Positions 15,643 through 18,365 of a stretch of DNA of 18,365 nucleotides are shown in pieces. The DNA is from Candidatus Sabulitectum sp. (GTDB lineage: Bacteria > Fermentibacterota > Fermentibacteria > Fermentibacterales > JCC-6). Below the pieces are notes generated by a model. The model was not told the DNA's origin and searched no databases. It saw only the letters and a program-made list of their open reading frames with translations. Each line of letters begins with the position of its first letter. The first letter of the stretch is position 1. The DNA lies in contig JAOZRM010000023.1 of assembly GCA_029940175.1 (NCBI GenBank), positions 2,809 through 21,173 of the forward strand, given 5' to 3'. The translations under genes were made by a program, and so were the position numbers.

Positions 15643-16764
15643 GTGAACACCGTAAAAGAGCAACTAACAAAACTAAAACTGCTTGTGTCTACAAAATCCG
15701 TTTCCAGGGTCGGAACTACGCATGCCATCTACAAAACCGACAAAGATCCGGTAACAATTGCGGACAAGCTCGATCTTCTTGGCAAAATTTCCTCTCTGTC
15801 TGGAAAGGTCAGTGATGTTATTCTTAACTTTCCTTCAGACCTGAGAACAGCAGACGATGCCAAAGCAGTTTCCGATTCTCTCAAAAAAAACAAACTAAAT
15901 CCTGTAACTGTAATGGCGGATCTCTATGTTCCCCGTAAAAGAGGAGTTCTGAACCACAGGCTCATGTATGGTACCTTAACCTCTCCATACCCTGAAATCC
16001 GTGTAGCCACTATCAATCAGGTTCTTTCTGCTATGCAGGTAATGCGTGATATCAAGTGCCGTCAGCTTGGCCTCTGGATACCTGACGGCATGGACTCGCC
16101 TGGTGAGAAAAATTCAGTGGACATGCTGGAAGGCATACTTAAAGGACTCAGGCAGATCGGGATGAAGATCCGCAAGAGTGAAACTATGCTTCTGGAATTT
16201 CACCCGTACAATCCTTCTTTCTGTGCCACTGCTGTGCCCGACTGGGGTACAGCCAGCTGGCTTTGCCGGGAAACCGATCAATCCTGCCAAACACTCCTGG
16301 ATACAGCTGCTCTTCTCCCTGGTGAAAGCCTCGAATCTGTAACTATTTCCCTGCTTCATCAAAAAATGCTTGGCAGAGTTAGGCTCTCAGACAACAAGCT
16401 GGGCATGGGTGCCATGCCAGCAGGCTCTCTTGATGCTGGAGCTCTTTTCCGATTCTTCCTTAACCTTCTCATGGCAGAAGCTGCCGGGCTGTGCTCCCTT
16501 GAAGAGATGGGCATTGAACTCCGGGTGGATTCAAGGGTTGGCTCACCTGCAGAAAATCTTCTTACTGCCATTGAAAACACAGAACACGCTCTTGCCAGAG
16601 CCTCTCTTGTAGACCTGAAAGAATTGAAAGCAGCCCAGTCCAGGCCAGACATTACTGCTGCAAACAGAATACTCAGAGATGCTTTTGTTACAGATGTCAG
16701 GCCAGTTGTTGCTTCCTGGAGGAAGGACAATAAGCTTCCGGAAGATCCCGTGTCAAAGCTATAA
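15643..16764 (+). CDS. L-rhamnose-isomerase-like TIM-barrel protein with degenerate active site
   Basis: 373-aa (from GTG 15643) protein of the xylose/L-rhamnose isomerase TIM-barrel superfamily. It resembles the Pseudomonas stutzeri type L-RhI as I remember it: YGTLTSPYPEIRVATINQVL, LGLWIPDGMDSPG, MLLEFHPYNPSF, AVPDWGTASW, ASLVDLKELKAAQ and DAFVTDVRPVV. Glu185, Asp220 and Asp296 match the metal ligands Glu219, Asp254 and Asp327. His281 is replaced by Arg247, catalytic His257 by Ala223, and Asp289/Asp291 by Met and Ala. Normal isomerase activity is therefore doubtful. The start is ambiguous: the frame is open from GTG 15595, but GGAGG at 15625-15629 and the family N-terminus favour 15643. It is the last gene of the operon, before a strong terminator. 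Function is unknown. Confidence 0.78.
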   Translation: MNTVKEQLTKLKLLVSTKSVSRVGTTHAIYKTDKDPVTIADKLDLLGKISSLSGKVSDVILNFPSDLRTADDAKAVSDSLKKNKLNPVTVMADLYVPRKRGVLNHRLMYGTLTSPYPEIRVATINQVLSAMQVMRDIKCRQLGLWIPDGMDSPGEKNSVDMLEGILKGLRQIGMKIRKSETMLLEFHPYNPSFCATAVPDWGTASWLCRETDQSCQTLLDTAALLPGESLESVTISLLHQKMLGRVRLSDNKLGMGAMPAGSLDAGALFRFFLNLLMAEAAGLCSLEEMGIELRVDSRVGSPAENLLTAIENTEHALARASLVDLKELKAAQSRPDITAANRILRDAFVTDVRPVVASWRKDNKLPEDPVSKL

Positions 16765-16777
16765 ATCAGATCAATTC

Positions 16778-16811
16778 AGCGGGACGGCAAATACCGTCCC
16801 GCTTTTTATTT
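16778..16811 (+). terminator. Rho-independent terminator ending the rpsF-to-isomerase-like operon
   Basis: A perfect 10-bp stem (AGCGGGACGG 16778-16787 with CCGTCCCGCT 16794-16803), loop CAAATA, then TTTTATTTA. It sits 13 nt after the stop codon of the upstream gene and ends just 13 nt before the next start codon. Confidence 0.95.
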
Positions 16812-16824
16812 AGGGAGATACAGC

Positions 16825-18252
16825 TTGAATTTATTCATCTCGTTCACAGTAATGATTATTCTGGTATCTATTGCTTCCGGTTCTGCCTGGCCACAGTACA
16901 TGCACGATGCTCAAAATACCGGAAAAACTGATATCTGTATTCAAGGTGACCTGTCTGTTTCCTGGACATACGTCCCACCACAAGCAGCTCCGGGCTGGTT
17001 ATGGAATCAACCTTCTTTGGATGATGATGGCAATATCTACTATGCAGCAGGCTACTACTTTGTTTCACTGAATTCAGATGGAGAATTAAGATGGAGTGTT
17101 CATACCCCACATGTTTTCATGGGTCCACCGGCACTGAATAACGGCTTTGTGTACTTTCCCTGCTCTGATGGTTCTCTTTACGCCTACACCCAGGATGGAA
17201 CTGAATCCTGGTCCTACCCAATGATTCATCCAGTAAATGGAGGACCCTCTGTGGGTCCGGACGGTACAATTTACATTGGTGACTCAATTACTGAAACTGT
17301 GTTTACTTCATATCTCTCTGCGTTGAATCCAGATGGTTCTGAAAAATGGAAGATATCATTTGATGATGCAGACGGATTTAACACGGCTTCGGCTGTTGAT
17401 CCATCCGGAACTAGAATTTATGCCGCTCCCGGCGATTCCCACATCTATTCTATTGATACTGCAACTGGTGACAAAATATGGTCTTATGAGTACAATTCAA
17501 TTATGAACATTGTTTACAGCTCCCCGGCTGTGGCGGATTTTGGAAGCTCCAGGTACATAGTATTCGGAGATCTTGGTAACATGAGTGGCGGACACTGGCG
17601 GATTCTTGATGAAAACGGAACTGAAAGATGGACTACCTCAATCCCAAACTCCATTCAGCAGACTGCTGCCATTGATCCCGCAGGATATTTTTACTTTGGA
17701 AGCAATGGAAGTGTATTAAAGAAAGTTGATACTTCAGGATCTGAGATCTGGTCCAGATCATTTTCACAGGGATATCTTTCTAATCCCATTATTGAAGGAA
17801 ACGGTAAAGTTCTCATAGGAACAGAATCAGGATTCCTGCACATTCTCGATCAAAGTTCCGGTTCAACCCTGGAAAGTATCAATCTCGGTTCAGACGTAGG
17901 CAGCCCTATAGTCGGAAGCAACGGAGAGGTATACGTTTTATATGGAAATGGAATTCTTGCATGCCTGGAAAACACATCTTCTATTGAGAATGATCCTTCA
18001 TCTTCAGAGGAGAACATCCTTCATATATCGAGAACGGGCAGCACGTATAAAATATGCATCGGTGACAGGGTTGGTGAATGTACCATCTACAACACCAGTG
18101 GAAGAACTGTTCTCTCCAGTAGCATTCAAAACAACCTTTTCTGGAGTACTTCAGATCACCCTGCAGGAATTTATCTGGTTAGAGTTGAGGCTGAGACAAA
18201 TGTGAGTGGTGGTGTTCTTGCAGGAAGTGCTAAAATTCTTGTTGTAAGATGA
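16825..18252 (+). CDS. Secreted PQQ-like beta-propeller repeat protein with T9SS sorting domain
   Basis: 475-aa exported protein. The start is TTG at 16825, supported by AGGGAGA at 16812-16818 and the signal peptide it opens (residues 1-20, ending IASGSA). The mature part begins AWPQYMHDAQNTG, the WPxxxxDxxxTG opening typical of PQQ-like/quinoprotein-type propellers. Repeated blades follow, each with a G-x-IYIG/VLIGT-like strand, a W or L-D step and a GSP-type turn (for example GGPSVGPDGTIYIGD, SSPAVADFG, NPIIEGNGKVLIGT, GSPIVGSNGEVYVL). No quinone-binding or catalytic residues are evident; such propellers often bind protein or carbohydrate. The last ~80 residues form a type A sorting domain (IYNTSGR, PAGIYLVRV). 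It starts directly after a terminator with no clear promoter in the gap. Confidence 0.88.
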   Translation: MNLFISFTVMIILVSIASGSAWPQYMHDAQNTGKTDICIQGDLSVSWTYVPPQAAPGWLWNQPSLDDDGNIYYAAGYYFVSLNSDGELRWSVHTPHVFMGPPALNNGFVYFPCSDGSLYAYTQDGTESWSYPMIHPVNGGPSVGPDGTIYIGDSITETVFTSYLSALNPDGSEKWKISFDDADGFNTASAVDPSGTRIYAAPGDSHIYSIDTATGDKIWSYEYNSIMNIVYSSPAVADFGSSRYIVFGDLGNMSGGHWRILDENGTERWTTSIPNSIQQTAAIDPAGYFYFGSNGSVLKKVDTSGSEIWSRSFSQGYLSNPIIEGNGKVLIGTESGFLHILDQSSGSTLESINLGSDVGSPIVGSNGEVYVLYGNGILACLENTSSIENDPSSSEENILHISRTGSTYKICIGDRVGECTIYNTSGRTVLSSSIQNNLFWSTSDHPAGIYLVRVEAETNVSGGVLAGSAKILVVR

Positions 18253-18288
18253 CTAGGAGCGTGACTGACAATAGGCATTGTGCAGAAG

Positions 18289-18300
18289 CGCCTCACGGCG
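18289..18300. repeat. Short hairpin CGCC-TCAC-GGCG after the last gene
   Basis: A 4-bp GC stem with a 4-nt loop, 37 nt after the stop codon. No T-tract follows, so it is not a convincing terminator. Confidence 0.3.
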
Positions 18301-18306
18301 AGATAA

Positions 18307-18363
18307 AATACATGCTAATTTGAGAATAATAGCAACGCTATTTGCCGATAATTAGCGTGTATT
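18307..18363. repeat. Nested imperfect palindrome at the window edge
   Basis: AATACATGCTAATT (18307-18320) pairs with AATTAGCGTGTATT (18350-18363) at all 14 positions, with one G-T pair. Inside it, AATAGC (18328-18333) and GCTATT (18337-18342) form a second hairpin around AAC. It has no coding content. It could be the end of a mobile or repeated element, a recombination site or a long cruciform-forming operator; the window stops too soon to tell. Confidence 0.6.
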
Positions 18364-18365
18364 AT

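Noticed and set aside
18253..18365. Integron attC site
   Set aside because: The palindrome suggested one, but the conserved GTTRRRY/RYYYAAC core boxes are not in the expected places and no integrase gene is visible.

Overview
The window reads as part of a bacterial chromosome (moderate GC by eye, dense + strand coding). Four gene products end in, or appear to end in, a type IX secretion (T9SS) type A C-terminal sorting domain, and three of these are gingipain-like C25 peptidases. T9SS cargo points to the Bacteroidota or a relative in the wider FCB group. The three best promoters have sigma70-style TTGAC -35 boxes at normal spacing, unlike the usual Bacteroidota promoter, so I favour an uncultured FCB lineage outside Bacteroidota. 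That placement is inference. No rRNA, tRNA, CRISPR array, transposase or integrase was seen, and no gene-free stretch reaches 300 bases (the largest is 9701-9908, a structured leader).

Region 1 (1-7664), secreted proteases. A 5'-truncated C25 peptidase (copy A) ends in a textbook terminator. It is followed by a divergent C25 peptidase and, 19 nt later, a beta-propeller lipoprotein. A full-length close paralogue of copy A (copy B) follows under its own apparently leaderless promoter. Copies A and B are nearly identical in the prodomain/early catalytic part and in the Ig-like domain. They differ sharply around the specificity loops and the catalytic His/Cys motifs.

Region 2 (7746-9700), accessory/defence-type genes. 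A HEPN-MNT toxin-antitoxin pair (HepT/MntA type) is followed by an AAA ATPase with a DUF4143 C-terminus. The ATPase is expressed from a second apparently leaderless promoter bracketed by a perfect 12-bp inverted repeat.

Region 3 (9697-16811), a long housekeeping operon: promoter, structured leader, rpsF, ssb, a second SSB-like OB-fold gene, rpsR, a DUF2232-like membrane protein, rplI, tsaD, acpS, a fused NnrE-NnrD repair enzyme, and an L-rhamnose-isomerase-like TIM-barrel protein that has lost key metal/catalytic residues. It ends in a strong terminator. The rpsF leader can be folded by hand into two mutually exclusive structures, one of which hides the Shine-Dalgarno sequence. This is the most interesting unexplained element here.

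Region 4 (16825-18365). A PQQ-type beta-propeller protein with a T9SS tail starts directly after the terminator. The last ~110 nt hold no gene but contain a nested 57-nt inverted repeat at the window edge.

All pairings, alignments and motif counts were done by eye. Family assignments rest on recognised motifs, and comparisons with named reference proteins rest on memory of those sequences.
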